NCBI RefSeq assembly: GCF_018709685.1 | Contig: NZ_JABDHQ010000001.1 | Location: 186,001 to 250,000, forward strand | DNA from: Akkermansia muciniphila | GTDB taxonomy: Bacteria > Verrucomicrobiota > Verrucomicrobiia > Verrucomicrobiales > Akkermansiaceae | DNA: 64,000 nt | Reading direction: 5' to 3' | In this document: one piece after another, positions 17,501 to 26,530 of the stretch | How positions within the stretch are numbered: the first letter of the stretch is position 1 | Layout of the letters: each line of letters opens with the position of its first letter | Program-made: the position numbers and the translations under genes | Notes under the pieces: generated by a model | Database searches by the model: none | What the model was told of the DNA's origin: nothing | The model's input: the letters and a program-made list of their open reading frames with translations, nothing else

Positions 17501-17711
17501 CCCGTTGTTCCTGGGTCAGCGTGATGTTGTCGGAACCTGCCGGCACGGTGATAGTGATGGTTGAAGCTTCGTTGGAAGCGGCAGCCTGGTTCCAGGCCGT
17601 AACGAATGTATCGGCACTGTTGGCTGTGTAGTCGGCTGCGGTAGCAACGGATAAGCTACCGAGGCAGGCGATCACCGCTGCCAGCAGCATATGTGGGAGT
17701 CTTAATTTCAT
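14553..17711 (-). CDS. Outer-membrane autotransporter with beta-barrel
   Basis: A 1052-residue type V secretion protein. It has a signal peptide (MKLRLPHMLLAAVIACLGSL, cleavage near residue 26) and a long Asn/Thr/Asp-rich passenger with repeated short units such as IGDNSVITGNT and LGDNTTVKGNA, likely a beta-solenoid. A ~270-residue autotransporter barrel (from about 780, NIWVGGMGIWDDQDA onward) ends in the BAM signal GAISYTF with terminal Phe. It is a monocistronic gene with its own terminator. The passenger's target is unknown; adhesion to host glycans is possible but not shown. Confidence 0.93.
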   Translation of the reverse strand: MKLRLPHMLLAAVIACLGSLSVATAADYTANSADTFVTAWNQAAASNEASTITITVPAGSDNITLTQEQRAQLNAISGTGNVTVQMTDASGKLVNFNYDLVNGQVSFNDITLSEPLGSDNDIVVTNATDTTTIDGRNIAIEGTNDAANPKTVGATVTSTNGQVGIGDNVSMEKAVTVTGQAAHTVDPATPPAGQAYTRTTYDTYNDSNEQAVVLGNNVTMQDTVTATGQIVSNPDAKVTLNGDVTSTAGIGTVTTEQFDAANNQNSKTVIDSMDDSISGGIVLGETTAGAIDIKTQGGNVSLGDNSVLNGTTVSAESVDLNKTVYSNDDGNWNTVVGTEKLDTIEGSITLGDNTTVKGNATLTADDNIAIGDNSVITGNTAADGIITAGGQISIGDGTQVVGNTATNADKAAINLADGQTLYIGSGAVLSDNTSNGALGSVHAGQNTQINVYTDAAAYTFINDGISTAPAAAPTADAAPLAADQTVMTKTGAGTLVYGSGEATDTFGGTYQQLEGNLIIGHATFGTVDAATGKVGPLQSIGAAVMGTDDTVYDIRTGQVTLAQNSTMKGASATFGGDSTLLLSDGSVLDFGTPATFTDNSRVGIQVSDATGNPVPLAQLQKGMESVTVTLNGTDISGRLLNNLFLNTTMAPGTTEGTTTITQNMKGIDGPMSGYNGNVYTVAAALENNRLNVAAGSPAAQFYENLFRSTSADEAARIIQSVSGEHIVNFTWAASRTVRNFADLGRIQSAASMARQTEDTIEVVDAKGSPIARKTIAKGNGNIWVGGMGIWDDQDARDGVSGYKYNVGGYAVGIDYKAAQGSLIGIAAGQSFGDFKDKTGIGADYDVDSFLAMIYGRMHPFRDSKFTLDGYGAYGRSRFKGNSYIMGSAANGRADTDTFSGGLYGTWTERFALGKAYVTPYTGIEFMTSELKGFSESGPYGRTFGHARAQNWTIPVGVTIARAYQTDGGTTITPALTVAAAQDVSRMNPKSNVAGPLGAWNARGVNVGRTAFRLNAGIDVLFSSNWGARLCYQFETRNKLTAHGINGAISYTF

Positions 17712-18568
17712 GCTTTTTTTATTAGTTTAATGATTAGGTGGTTATGCGTTCGTGACAATCACGGCGCTCAAGAGATTAGATGGTTCTCATTCCGGGCCGT
17801 TCAAGGACATGACAAGGGGGAAAGTGATAGAACCTGAAAATGAAATTACTCATAATGAATAACTTATGTATAATCTCTAAATGTGTCATTCATGACGGAG
17901 TTTTTAAGCCTGATCATGAACGATAATTCAATGAGGCATCAGGGGAATTCATTTCCAGGACAAATAAAATAATCACATTGATCATAAATGTATTACGGAG
18001 TCTTCAGGAGCCTCTTTTATTCGTGCCGGGATTCTGCCGAAATAAGGGGCGTCAACATGTTCAGCGCATGAACGAAAAAAATCCGTTTTTACAGGCAACC
18101 GGGGCTGGCATGCCGTGTTTTTCTCCTGCCGTGTGCACCCGTTGAAAAAGGGCCGTATCCAAATAGGGCCAGGGTGGGAAATCCTCTTCTCTGTCAACAG
18201 GCGGCATAACATGGACAGGGATGGATGACCTTCCAAAATTTGGAATCACTGGAACATAAGGTGGAGATGCGCAGATGGGGAAGGACTGCAGACAGGAATG
18301 GAGAGAAAACAGCTATTATATATAGTGGCGCGGATGAAGGGGTGAACCGTACCGTCATCCATGAGGCCGTGGTGCTCAAAAAACGGCGCGCCATGAAGGA
18401 ATTTCCTTTTCCGGGAAAGCATCAAATAACGCCGGTCCGGAACCGGACGGAAGGCCTCCGGCGGATTGCGTCCAGTGGCTCCTGAAACTTCCGGGGAATG
18501 CTTCCTCTTCCGCAGAGAGAATTGAAGTTCCGGCGCGTCTCCGCTTTATGGCGGCAGGGGCGGAAAAT
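17712..18568. other. Long intergenic region without a supported gene
   Basis: This 857-base gap is more AT-rich than the flanks up to about 18.0 kb. The stretch next to 17711 must hold the autotransporter promoter; TTGTCA...TAATCA with 16-base spacing on the minus strand is a weak candidate. Two short open frames (17982-18236 minus and 18225-18485 plus) overlap each other, lack ribosome-binding sites and have no recognisable motif. A small palindromic AT block (CTATTATATATAG) occurs near 18312. No tRNA-like cloverleaf was seen. Confidence 0.4.
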
Positions 18569-20578
18569 TCACTCCACCTGCCACTCTTCCACCAGGCTGG
18601 CGGGGAATTCATCCAGAAAGCGGGAAGGCATCTGCATGAAGGTGCCCCCCTGCGCGCGGCAATTCCAGCGGGGATAGGTCAGGTAAAGCTGGTCCTTGGC
18701 GCGGGTGATGCCCACGTAGAAGAGGCGGCGCTCCTCCTCCAGCCCCGCCAGGTCTCCGTCATCAATCACGCGCTGGTGCGGGAACATGCCGTCGCACAGG
18801 CCGATCAGGAAGACCACGGACCATTCCAGCCCCTTGGCCTGGTGGATGGTGGACAGGGTGACGGCCCCTCCGGAGAGGTCCGCGGCTGCGCTTTCATCAT
18901 CCGTATTGCCCAGCAGGGAAAGCTGGGAGAGGAAGTCCTCCGCGGAATCAAAGCGCTCGGAAAATCCGGCCAGGTGCAACAGGTCCTGCCTGCGCTGGTC
19001 ATAGTTCTCAAAAGCGGACTGCATGTACTCGTCATACACGGCTTCATTGATGGAAAGGAGCATGGACGCCGGTCCGGCGATTTTACCGGCAGGGGCCAGT
19101 TCGTCCAGCGTGTAGCAGAGCTGCGTCCAGCCTGTTTTGGACTTGGCCGGGACCGGAAAGTCCAGCATCAGGGCGGAGAAGGATTCCGGTGGCGTTTCCA
19201 AACGGCTTTCCGGGCACGCGGCCCAGCGTGTCCAGAGCTTCTGGGCCATGCCGGGGCCTATGCCGGGCAGCAGCATCACCATGCGGCGGAAGGAGAGTTC
19301 ATCCCTGGGATTGACCACAAAGCGCATGAACGCCACCACGTCCTTGATGTGGGCCTGTTCAAAAAACCTGATGCCGCTGGTGATGCGGAAGGGGATTTCC
19401 CCGCGGGTCAGTTCCATCTGCAGCTCCATGCTGTGGAAGTGGGCGCGGTAGAGCACGGCTATTTCATTGGGGTCCGTTCCTTCTTCAATGAGGTCCCGGA
19501 TGCGCTGGGCGATGAATTTGGCCTGCATCCTGTCGTCATTGAGTGGGACGAGGGCGGGCGGCATTTCCCCGGTAGGGCGCACGGAGCGGAGCTGCTTTTC
19601 AATCTGCACCTCGTTGGCGGCGATGGCGGCGTTGGAAAGCTCCAGAATCTCCGGCACGCTGCGGTAGTTGGTCTCTATCTTGAAGGTTTTTGCGGCCGGG
19701 TAGCGGGTGGTGAAGCTGAGGATGTTCTCCATGTCCGCCCCGCGCCAGGAGTAAATGCTCTGGGCGTCGTCCCCCACTACCATGAGCTGGCCGTGCTCCC
19801 GGGACAGCATGTCAATGAAGCGGCTCTGGAGGTAATTGGTGTCCTGGTATTCGTCCACCAGGATGTGCTGGAAGCGGGAGCCGTACAGGGCGCGCAGGTG
19901 TTCCTGCTCCTGGAAGAGCCTCACGACGTTGAGCAGCAGGTCGTCAAAGTCCATGCTGTTGGTCTCCTGCTTGCGCGCCACGTACTGTTCGTGCACGTCC
20001 AGGATGGCGTCCAGGTGGTTGGAAAGGTACGGATAGGCGTTTTCCAGCGTTTCCTGGATATTGGCGCCTTCGTTGTCCGCCAGGCTGAACAGGGAGGAAA
20101 GAACCTCCGCCTTGGGAAAGCGGGTGGATTTTTCATCCAGCTTGAGGGATTTGACCACGCTTTTGATCATGGATTTGCGGTCGTCGGAATCCATGATGGT
20201 GAAAGCCGGGGTATAGCCCAGGTATTCCGCATGCTGGCGCAGGATGCGGTTGGCTATGGAATGGAAGGTGCCGCTCCACAGGCGGGACAGGTCCAGCGGA
20301 ATCAGGGAGCGCACCCGCTCCGTCATTTCCCGCGCCGCCTTGTTGGTGAAGGTCAGCAGCAGGATGTTCCACGGGTCCGTGCCATGGTCCAGAAGCCACG
20401 CCACGCGGTAGGTCAGCGTGCGCGTTTTTCCGGAACCCGCCCCGGCAATGACGAGCGCCGCCCCCGGTTCCGAAGAAACGGCGGCGTACTGTTCTTCATT
20501 GAGGGCCGTGCGGTAGTCAATCCCTGAGATGGGCGCGGCTGGCGCGGCATCCTGCTTGATGACGTAACGGCGGGCCAT
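18569..20578 (-). CDS. UvrD/PcrA-like superfamily 1 DNA helicase
   Basis: A 669-residue SF1A helicase. Walker A GAGSGKT lies at 46-52, Walker B/DExx is ILVDEYQDTNY, motif III is VVGDDAQSIYSWRGA, motif IV/V is TIHQAKGLEWSVVFL, and motif VI is RRLFYVGITRAKDQLYL. It unwinds DNA 3'-5' in repair or replication restart. It is shorter than typical UvrD (~720) and lacks the C-terminal Tudor-like tail, so UvrD-, PcrA- or Rep-like cannot be settled by eye. It is the last gene downstream of the OmpA-domain gene, after an 84-base repeat-bearing gap. Confidence 0.92.
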   Translation of the reverse strand: MARRYVIKQDAAPAAPISGIDYRTALNEEQYAAVSSEPGAALVIAGAGSGKTRTLTYRVAWLLDHGTDPWNILLLTFTNKAAREMTERVRSLIPLDLSRLWSGTFHSIANRILRQHAEYLGYTPAFTIMDSDDRKSMIKSVVKSLKLDEKSTRFPKAEVLSSLFSLADNEGANIQETLENAYPYLSNHLDAILDVHEQYVARKQETNSMDFDDLLLNVVRLFQEQEHLRALYGSRFQHILVDEYQDTNYLQSRFIDMLSREHGQLMVVGDDAQSIYSWRGADMENILSFTTRYPAAKTFKIETNYRSVPEILELSNAAIAANEVQIEKQLRSVRPTGEMPPALVPLNDDRMQAKFIAQRIRDLIEEGTDPNEIAVLYRAHFHSMELQMELTRGEIPFRITSGIRFFEQAHIKDVVAFMRFVVNPRDELSFRRMVMLLPGIGPGMAQKLWTRWAACPESRLETPPESFSALMLDFPVPAKSKTGWTQLCYTLDELAPAGKIAGPASMLLSINEAVYDEYMQSAFENYDQRRQDLLHLAGFSERFDSAEDFLSQLSLLGNTDDESAAADLSGGAVTLSTIHQAKGLEWSVVFLIGLCDGMFPHQRVIDDGDLAGLEEERRLFYVGITRAKDQLYLTYPRWNCRAQGGTFMQMPSRFLDEFPASLVEEWQVE

Positions 20579-20584
20579 GGCGTT

Positions 20585-20655
20585 TCAGTTAATAGTTAAT
20601 AGAGAATAGTTAATGGAATTGGCCGAAAAACTTTTCTCTCCACTCTCCACTCTAA
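20585..20655. repeat. Short tandem-like AT and CT repeats between two genes
   Basis: The gap holds several copies of TTAATAG (AGTTAATAGTTAATAG, then AGAATAGTTAATGG) followed by a CTCTCCACTCTCCACTCT run. Nearby repeats of this style are unlike the rest of the window. Their role is unknown. Confidence 0.45.
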
Positions 20656-20662
20656 TCACTCT

Positions 20663-21982
20663 TTAAAAGTCCAGGTACATTTCCGCGCGGCGGTTTTCCT
20701 TGCGGGCTTCGTCCCGCGTTCCTTCGTCCGCCGTGGGGGAATAGGTGCGGCGCGGCTGTGATTTGCCGAATCCCTTTGTAACGATTCTTTCCGCAGGCAC
20801 GCCGAATTGGACGAGCTGGGCCTTGACCGCCGCCGCCCGGCGTTCGGAGAGGCCCTGATTGTAGCGTTCGCTGCCCACGTCGTCCGTGTGCCCGCTGATT
20901 TCCAGCTTCTTGCCGCCGTCCATCTTGATGGCTTCCGCCACGATCTGGAGCTGGCGTTCGGAACGCTTGGAGAGGGCATCTTCATTAAAGCCGAAGAACA
21001 GGGCCAGGGAATCCCCCCCCTGCGGGTTCTTTACGATGGGAATGAAGATGTCGTCCCCGGCGCCCTGCCGTTTGGTATAGGCTTCCAGCATGCTGTCCAG
21101 GGAGGCTTCCGCAACCAGCCATTGTTCATCCTTCTTGGCTACGGTCAGGCCCACGTTGCCGGCTTTCCGGCCCTGGGCGTCCTGAAGATGCACGAAGAAC
21201 CCGGCGTTGGTGGGAGCCTCATAGGCGGTCTTGATGGGGGCATCCTCCCGGAGGCGGAAGGCCCCTTCCTCAAACAGGATGCACAGCCCGGCCACGGTGG
21301 CGTCCTGCACCCTGGCTCCGTCCACGAATTTCCGCGCCGTGCGGAAGTCCGCCTTGGCGACGGCGTCCATGAAGGAGCTGACGACGCCCATGGGATCATT
21401 CATGGCCATGGGGGCGGCCTTGTCCTTGGCCAGGTCCTGCTTGCTGGGCAGGGTGAGGGTGTCCAGCGTCCACTGCTGCTTGTCATTGCGCTTCATGTCC
21501 AGGTAGCCGCGCGCGCCGCTGCTGAAATTGAGCGTGTATCTGGCCGTAGGGTTGGCCCCCTGGTTGTTGGCGCCGATGCTGGTGATGCCGGGAGTGGAAA
21601 GGCGCACGTGGCGCGCATCCATGAGCTCCCGGATGGTGCGGCTCTGGGCTTCCGTGACGGCCTGCTGGATTTCCAGGGATTTCAAGGTGTCCGCGTCCCT
21701 GTCCTGGATGACCTTGGCAATGGCCTGGGCCAGCGTCTGGGGGGAATTGAGGTTGACCACGGAGGACGGCGTGGCCGTCTGCCGGCTGATGTCCTCCTTG
21801 GTAAGCGGGTCCACGGTGGGCTGGGGCGTCACCGTCTGGCGCGCCGGAACTTCCGTTTGCGCCGCGGGTTCCGTGGCGGCTGGCTCGTCCTCCCGGTTGC
21901 CCAGGAACAGGAAGACCAGGGCCAGGCTGCCCACGACCAGGAAGCTGATGATGAAGGCGGTGATGGTGGATGCGTTTTTCAT
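20663..21982 (-). CDS. OmpA-domain membrane protein
   Basis: A 439-residue protein. It has an N-terminal membrane helix (about 9-28, AFIISFLVVGSLALVFLFLG), a Thr/Pro/Ala-rich linker, a middle domain of unknown type (about 85-300) and a C-terminal OmpA-like peptidoglycan-binding domain. The last has SLALFFGFNEDALSK, ISGHTDDVG and KENRRAEMYLDF near residues 322-439. It would anchor the inner membrane to the cell wall. It lies 27 bases downstream of mpl in the same run. Confidence 0.87.
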   Translation of the reverse strand: MKNASTITAFIISFLVVGSLALVFLFLGNREDEPAATEPAAQTEVPARQTVTPQPTVDPLTKEDISRQTATPSSVVNLNSPQTLAQAIAKVIQDRDADTLKSLEIQQAVTEAQSRTIRELMDARHVRLSTPGITSIGANNQGANPTARYTLNFSSGARGYLDMKRNDKQQWTLDTLTLPSKQDLAKDKAAPMAMNDPMGVVSSFMDAVAKADFRTARKFVDGARVQDATVAGLCILFEEGAFRLREDAPIKTAYEAPTNAGFFVHLQDAQGRKAGNVGLTVAKKDEQWLVAEASLDSMLEAYTKRQGAGDDIFIPIVKNPQGGDSLALFFGFNEDALSKRSERQLQIVAEAIKMDGGKKLEISGHTDDVGSERYNQGLSERRAAAVKAQLVQFGVPAERIVTKGFGKSQPRRTYSPTADEGTRDEARKENRRAEMYLDF

Positions 21983-22009
21983 TGGAGATGAATAATGTAG
22001 GAAAAAGGG

Positions 22010-23392
22010 TCAGGCGTTCAGGGCTTCCAGCAGTTTGGCGTGAATTCCGTCAAAACCGCCGTTGCTCATTACCAGAATAACGTCTCCCGGCTGGGCTTTC
22101 TTGCAGACGGCGGAGACGATTTCCTGCGCATGGCCTCCAATGAGAGCGTCCTTGCCCAGCGCGGACAGGTCATTGGAGAGCTTGGTGAGGTCCAGGCGTT
22201 CTTCCAGGGCCACCTTGTCCGGGTGGTCCACGGCGGCCACCACGGGGAAATCCGCTGTGGCGAGGGACAGAGCCAGTTCATTCTGGAAGATGTTGCGGCG
22301 CGTGGTGTTGGAGCGCGGTTCAAAGATGGCCCAGATGCGTGAGTCCGGGTAACGCTGGCGCAGTCCCAGGATGGCCTGCCTGATGGCTGTGGGGTGGTGC
22401 GCGAAGTCGTCCACCACGGAAATGCCGTTAACCACTCCCTTGACTTCCTGGCGGCGCGCCACGCCCTCAAAGCGGGCCATGGAGTCTGCGAGCTGCTTGA
22501 CGTTCAGGCCCGCGAACTGCGCGGCGGTGATCGCCATGGCGGCATTGCGGATGTTGAATTCCCCGATCATCGGCACATAGTACCGGGTGCCTTCCAGCGT
22601 GAAGTGGCTTCCGTCCGTGGAAGTTTCCACATCCAGGATGCGGATATTGGAGGAGTCGGAAAAGCCCAGCGTCTTGACGGGGCAGGGCGCCCCCTTCACC
22701 ACGTCCAGGCAGTTGGGATCGTCCGCATTCACCAGAGCCAGGCCGTTGCGGGGGATGATCTTGGTCAGGCGGCGAAAGCTCAGCTTGATTTCCTCCAGGG
22801 AGTTGTAAATGTCCGCGTGGTCAAACTCAATGTTGTTGATGACCACCAGTTCCGGCAGATAGTGCAGGAACTTGGAGCGTTTGTCGAAAAAGGCCGTGTC
22901 GTACTCGTCCCCTTCCAGCACGGAAAAGTCGGAATCCGTGAAACGGCCGCCGCGGCCCAGGTTGCGGGCAATCCCGCCGATCATGAAGCTGGGGTTCAGG
23001 CCGGAGTCTTCCATGAGCCACGCCAGCATGGACGTGGTGGTGGTTTTGCCGTGGGTGCCGGTCACCACGTAGTTGCGCTTGCCGCGCAGGAAATATTCCT
23101 TCATCGTTTCCGGCAGGGAGAGGTAGCGCAGGCGGCGCTGGAGCACGGCTTCCACCTCTTCATTGCCGCGGCTCATGGCGTTGCCGATGACGATGACGTC
23201 CGCATCCTTGGGGATGTTGGCCGCCTTGTAGCCTTCAAAAAGGGTGATGCCCTCTTCCTCCAGGAAGGTGGACATGGGGGGGTATACGTTGGCGTCCGAC
23301 CCGGTGACGGTGTAGCCGCGGCGCGCCATGGCGGCGGCTACCGCCCCCATGGCGGTTCCGCAGATGCCGAGAAAGTGAAAATGATTGTTCAT
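22010..23392 (-). CDS. mpl: UDP-MurNAc:L-alanyl-gamma-D-glutamyl-meso-DAP ligase
   Basis: A 460-residue Mur ligase of the Mpl type, which attaches recycled murein tripeptide to UDP-MurNAc. It shows the N-terminal FLGICGTAMGAVAAAMARRG, ATP loop VVTGTHGKTTTTSMLAWL, LEGDEYDTAFFDKRSKF (the GDEYD box of Mpl rather than MurC), VINNIEFDHADIY and VVDDFAHHPTAI. A separate MurC is present in the dcw cluster, which supports Mpl here. It lies between the HAD phosphatase and OmpA genes (24- and 27-base gaps). Confidence 0.95.
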   Translation of the reverse strand: MNNHFHFLGICGTAMGAVAAAMARRGYTVTGSDANVYPPMSTFLEEEGITLFEGYKAANIPKDADVIVIGNAMSRGNEEVEAVLQRRLRYLSLPETMKEYFLRGKRNYVVTGTHGKTTTTSMLAWLMEDSGLNPSFMIGGIARNLGRGGRFTDSDFSVLEGDEYDTAFFDKRSKFLHYLPELVVINNIEFDHADIYNSLEEIKLSFRRLTKIIPRNGLALVNADDPNCLDVVKGAPCPVKTLGFSDSSNIRILDVETSTDGSHFTLEGTRYYVPMIGEFNIRNAAMAITAAQFAGLNVKQLADSMARFEGVARRQEVKGVVNGISVVDDFAHHPTAIRQAILGLRQRYPDSRIWAIFEPRSNTTRRNIFQNELALSLATADFPVVAAVDHPDKVALEERLDLTKLSNDLSALGKDALIGGHAQEIVSAVCKKAQPGDVILVMSNGGFDGIHAKLLEALNA

Positions 23393-23416
23393 GACGGGGA
23401 GAGGAATGGAACAGGT

Positions 23417-24301
23417 TTATTTGGAAAAGGAGGGAGCCGCCACGCAGGAATCCGCCAGGGCGCGGTCCCGGCGGCGCACGATGCCGTTGGCGATGTCCGT
23501 GACCATGCCGGACAGAACGCGGGTAAGGTGGCTTCCGGGCGTGTAGTCCGCCGGGGCGATGAAGTTGACGCGGTCGGAATTGGAGGCCAGGTTGTAGCAC
23601 TTGCGGAAGCTGCGGCCCGTTTCATCCTCCGGGTTGTAAACGGCCACGGCATGGCCGCCGTTCCTGCGCATGACGGTAAAGCAGGGAACGTCCGTGGGGC
23701 CGTCGCCGATGTAAATCATGTTGGCGAAGGGGATGGGGCGCATGTCCTCCGGCATGTGGTCGTTCACGTCCTGGTCGTAATCCAGCATGCCCTTGTTGAT
23801 GCGGAAGAGGTACTGGGTCTTCGTGGTGTGGGAGATGACCCTTTTGGGAAAGTTGATGTGCCCGTCCATTTCGCTGAACTCGCAGCCGAACACGGCCTTG
23901 AAATAGGGGCGCAGGGCGGAGCCGTCAATCAGGGCTTTCAGGCCGGAGGAGATGATGTAGTATTCAATGTTGATGCCCAGGTCCGTATGAAGGGAGGAAA
24001 GGGTCATGGCCGGGAAGGCGTCAAAAAACTCCGGCAGGCCGGGATAAAAAGTGAGACGTTCACCGAGCTGGGTGAGCCGGGCATTGCTGACGCGGTCCAG
24101 GGAGAGGGCGTCCAGCAGGCTTTTCATGTAAATCAGTTCACCGTCCCAGCCTTCCTTTTCCCCGGTGGCGTTGCACCGGGTCCAGAACTCCTGCGGGGAG
24201 ATGCCGAATTCCGGAAAAATGGCCTGGTCCTGCATGTAGAAAGGGCTCAGGGTCTGGTCATAGTCGAACACCAGGGCGATTGTATTCTGCGGGGAGGACA
24301 T
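23417..24301 (-). CDS. HAD-superfamily phosphatase
   Basis: A 294-residue HAD hydrolase. Motif I is FDYDQTLSP (nucleophile Asp in DYDQT), motif II lies around [14 protein letters not shown], and motif III/IV is [13 protein letters not shown]. The cap is a mainly helical insertion between motifs I and II, as in phosphoserine-phosphatase-like members. Its position in the LPS operon makes a Kdo-8-phosphate or other sugar-phosphate substrate possible, but KdsC proteins are much shorter, so this is only a suggestion. Confidence 0.8.
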   Translation of the reverse strand: MSSPQNTIALVFDYDQTLSPFYMQDQAIFPEFGISPQEFWTRCNATGEKEGWDGELIYMKSLLDALSLDRVSNARLTQLGERLTFYPGLPEFFDAFPAMTLSSLHTDLGINIEYYIISSGLKALIDGSALRPYFKAVFGCEFSEMDGHINFPKRVISHTTKTQYLFRINKGMLDYDQDVNDHMPEDMRPIPFANMIYIGDGPTDVPCFTVMRRNGGHAVAVYNPEDETGRSFRKCYNLASNSDRVNFIAPADYTPGSHLTRVLSGMVTDIANGIVRRRDRALADSCVAAPSFSK

Positions 24302-24321
24302 GGGACTGGCGGAAGGAGGTG

Positions 24322-25068
24322 TTACATGCGGAACTGGTCGCCCAGGTACTGCTTACGGGCGATGGGGTCACTGGCGATTTCCTCTGAAGTGCCGTGCTTG
24401 ATCACTTTCCCTTCAAACAGGATGTAGGCGCGGTCCACGATGTGGAGGGTTTCCCGCACGTTGTGGTCCGTGATCAGGATGGAAAGGCCGTCCGTGTCCC
24501 GCAGTTCCATGACGATCTTCTGGATGTCTGAAACGGCAATGGGGTCCACCCCGCTGAACGGCTCGTCCAGCATCAGCAGCTTTGGATTGGTGGCGAGGGC
24601 GCGGGCGATGGTCAGCCGCCTCTTTTCCCCGCCGGAAAGCTGGATGGCCATGGAGCGGCGCAGCTTGGTGATGCCGAAGCGGTCCATCAGCTCCACGGCG
24701 CGGTCCTTCTGCTGGCGGGAGGTCATGTCCTTGCGCGTCTGGAGAATGGCCAGGAGGTTGTCTTCCACGGAAAGCTTGCGAAAGATGGATTCCTCTTGCG
24801 GCAAGTAGCCCATGCCGCGCCTGGCGCGCAGGTTCATGGGCAGTTCCGTGATGTTCTCATCCGCAAAGATTACCTGGCCCTCATCCGGGCGCACGAGCCC
24901 CGCCACCATGTAAAAGGAGGTGGTTTTTCCCGCGCCGTTGGGTCCCAGCAGGCCCACGATTTCGCCGTGGCCCACCTTCAGGCTGACCTGGTCCACGACC
25001 GTGCGCGTCTTATAGGTTTTGCAGATGCCTTCGGCGCTCAGCAAAGGGGAGGAGTGGAAGGAACTCAC
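24322..25068 (-). CDS. lptB: LPS export ABC transporter ATPase LptB
   Basis: A 248-residue ATPase that powers LPS extraction from the inner membrane with LptFG. Walker A is GPNGAGKTT, the signature is [15 protein letters not shown], Walker B is [16 protein letters not shown], and the H-loop is [11 protein letters not shown]. The FSGVDPIAV and DHNVRETL wording is specific to LptB. It starts with GTG, and GTGA overlaps the stop of the lptA-like gene, which suggests coupled translation. lptF and lptG are not in the window. Confidence 0.96.
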   Translation of the reverse strand: MSSFHSSPLLSAEGICKTYKTRTVVDQVSLKVGHGEIVGLLGPNGAGKTTSFYMVAGLVRPDEGQVIFADENITELPMNLRARRGMGYLPQEESIFRKLSVEDNLLAILQTRKDMTSRQQKDRAVELMDRFGITKLRRSMAIQLSGGEKRRLTIARALATNPKLLMLDEPFSGVDPIAVSDIQKIVMELRDTDGLSILITDHNVRETLHIVDRAYILFEGKVIKHGTSEEIASDPIARKQYLGDQFRM

Positions 25069-26039
25069 GGCTTGCGGTTGGTTTTCTGTTTTTCCTGGTC
25101 GGAAAGTTTTTTATCTATGTGGCGGAACGTGGTCTTGGTTCCCCGGCTGCTGTACATGTTTCCGTTTGAGTACACGCGGATGAAGGCGTTCTTGTTCGGA
25201 TTCTTGATGATGGCGTCCGGCGTGATGATCACCGGGGAGCCTGTCAGAATGATTTCCCCGGTTTTGGCGTTATAAGTGATCTTGTCCGCCTGGGCGTTGC
25301 TGGTTTCCCCTTCCTTGTTGGTATAGCTGGCTCTTACGTTGCCGGAAGCCGCGACGGTTTTAATGGAGTTATAGTCAAAGTTGCCGCCGTTGGGGAGGGC
25401 CACCTGGGGCTTCTCTCCCTCTTTTTCTCCGGCTTTTTCCTTTTCCTTCTCCTGCTTGCGTTCGGAAGGCTTTTTGTCGCCCGGCTTTTTGGGAACGAAC
25501 TCCGCATAAATCTTCAGGTGGTCCGCGCAGTCCATGGAAAGGTTGGGGTTGCGCACCCGGACGTTTTTCATGAACACCAGCACGCCTTCTTCCATGTCAA
25601 AGTACAGGTCCCCGTCACAATCCACGGAGTACAGGTTGTTTGCGGAGTTGGAGCGCATGAAGCTTTCTTCCGGATCGGGCGCAGCGGGGGCGGCTTCCGC
25701 TGCCGGGACGGCGGAATTGCCGGTGACCTGGTGCTTTTGCCGGAACTCCTGGATCTGCCCTTCCACGGCTTTTTCCTGCTCATTGTAGGTGTTGATCGCC
25801 TTCTCCCCGTCTTTCTTCAGATGCGCAGCCGGAACGGGGGCCAGCTCCTGGTTTCTTCGGGCGGTTTCTTCCGCCGTCATGGGGCGTACGATGTTGGAGG
25901 GAGGAGTCAGGGGTGGTTCCAGGCGGGGATCCAGTTCTTTAGGCAGGGGCTGGACGATGTGGGCCGGGACGCCGTCAGAGGCGCCGCAGGCCAGGCCCCC
26001 GGTCAGGGCGAGCAGCAGCAGGGAGGAAAGTTTCTTCAT
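25065..26039 (-). CDS. LptA/OstA-like LPS transport protein
   Basis: A 324-residue exported protein (signal MKKLSSLLLLALTGGLACG). Its second half resembles the LptA/OstA jellyroll: DCDGDLYFDMEEGVLVFMKN near 160 and KTVAASGNVRASYTNKEGET through SPVIITPDAII near 240-285. The jellyroll is interrupted by a lysine/glutamate-rich insert (about residues 190-225). The N-terminal Pro-rich ~130 residues are unusual for LptA, which is normally ~180 residues. It precedes lptB with a 4-base overlap, as in proteobacterial lptA-lptB. Confidence 0.82.
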   Translation of the reverse strand: MKKLSSLLLLALTGGLACGASDGVPAHIVQPLPKELDPRLEPPLTPPSNIVRPMTAEETARRNQELAPVPAAHLKKDGEKAINTYNEQEKAVEGQIQEFRQKHQVTGNSAVPAAEAAPAAPDPEESFMRSNSANNLYSVDCDGDLYFDMEEGVLVFMKNVRVRNPNLSMDCADHLKIYAEFVPKKPGDKKPSERKQEKEKEKAGEKEGEKPQVALPNGGNFDYNSIKTVAASGNVRASYTNKEGETSNAQADKITYNAKTGEIILTGSPVIITPDAIIKNPNKNAFIRVYSNGNMYSSRGTKTTFRHIDKKLSDQEKQKTNRKP

Positions 26040-26050
26040 GAAAGTAATGG

Positions 26051-26530
26051 TTACTTGTTGCGGTGATCCGTGCGGATGGTTGTTTGGACGGGGCCCAGGA
26101 TGATGCCCCTCTTGATATCGGTATCCAGGTAAAGGCCGGTTCCCCGGGCGGAGATATTCTCTTCCTTGAGAGTGGTTTCCGTATGGGAGACAACCAGTTT
26201 TTTGTCCAGAAAGTAGGACGCGGCCCTGGTGAAAAGCCGGGAAGTCTGGCTGTCCTTCCCGTACAGGTAAATATTCAGGATGCTGGCTGCGATTTCCTGC
26301 GGGGCGGCTACCGTCACGCTTGACGCGGTCAGCAGCATGGAAAGGCGCGGGCCTTCATAACGTGACAGGCTCACCTTGGGCAGTACCTTGCCCACGGGCA
26401 GGAGCTCCAGCATGGGCAGTTTCTTGTCCACCCCGGCGAAAGGCGTGGCTGCGGGCAGGCTGGTATCCGCCTGCGCCGCCATGCTGTGCATGGCCGTCGC
26501 CAGAATGCATGTGGACAATAATTTCATCAT
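26051..26530 (-). CDS. Small exported protein, probable LptC-like/OstA-like
   Basis: A 159-residue exported protein (signal MMKLLSTCILATAMHSMAAQ). The short beta-strand pattern (NIYLYGKDSQTSRLFTRAAS, then ISARGTGLYLDTDIKRGIIL) resembles LptC or one arm of an OstA domain, and it lies directly upstream of the LptA-like gene (11-base gap). LptC normally keeps an uncleaved membrane helix, so a cleaved signal would be unusual. Its ATGA start overlaps the stop of kdsA by four bases; the ATG at 26527 is an alternative. Confidence 0.65.
   Translation of the reverse strand: MMKLLSTCILATAMHSMAAQADTSLPAATPFAGVDKKLPMLELLPVGKVLPKVSLSRYEGPRLSMLLTASSVTVAAPQEIAASILNIYLYGKDSQTSRLFTRAASYFLDKKLVVSHTETTLKEENISARGTGLYLDTDIKRGIILGPVQTTIRTDHRNK

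Noticed and set aside
17982-18485. Two short overlapping open frames, one on each strand
   Set aside because: There is no ribosome-binding site, no motif, and the frames overlap head to head. The text does not look protein-like.
18548-20527. Long open frame opposite the helicase gene
   Set aside because: It has no motif and a biased His/Gly/Val composition. The minus strand encodes all SF1 helicase motifs.
23417-24301. HAD phosphatase as KdsC, because it shares the operon with kdsA
   Set aside because: It is about 120 residues longer than KdsC and has a helical cap, which KdsC lacks. Only the superfamily call is kept.
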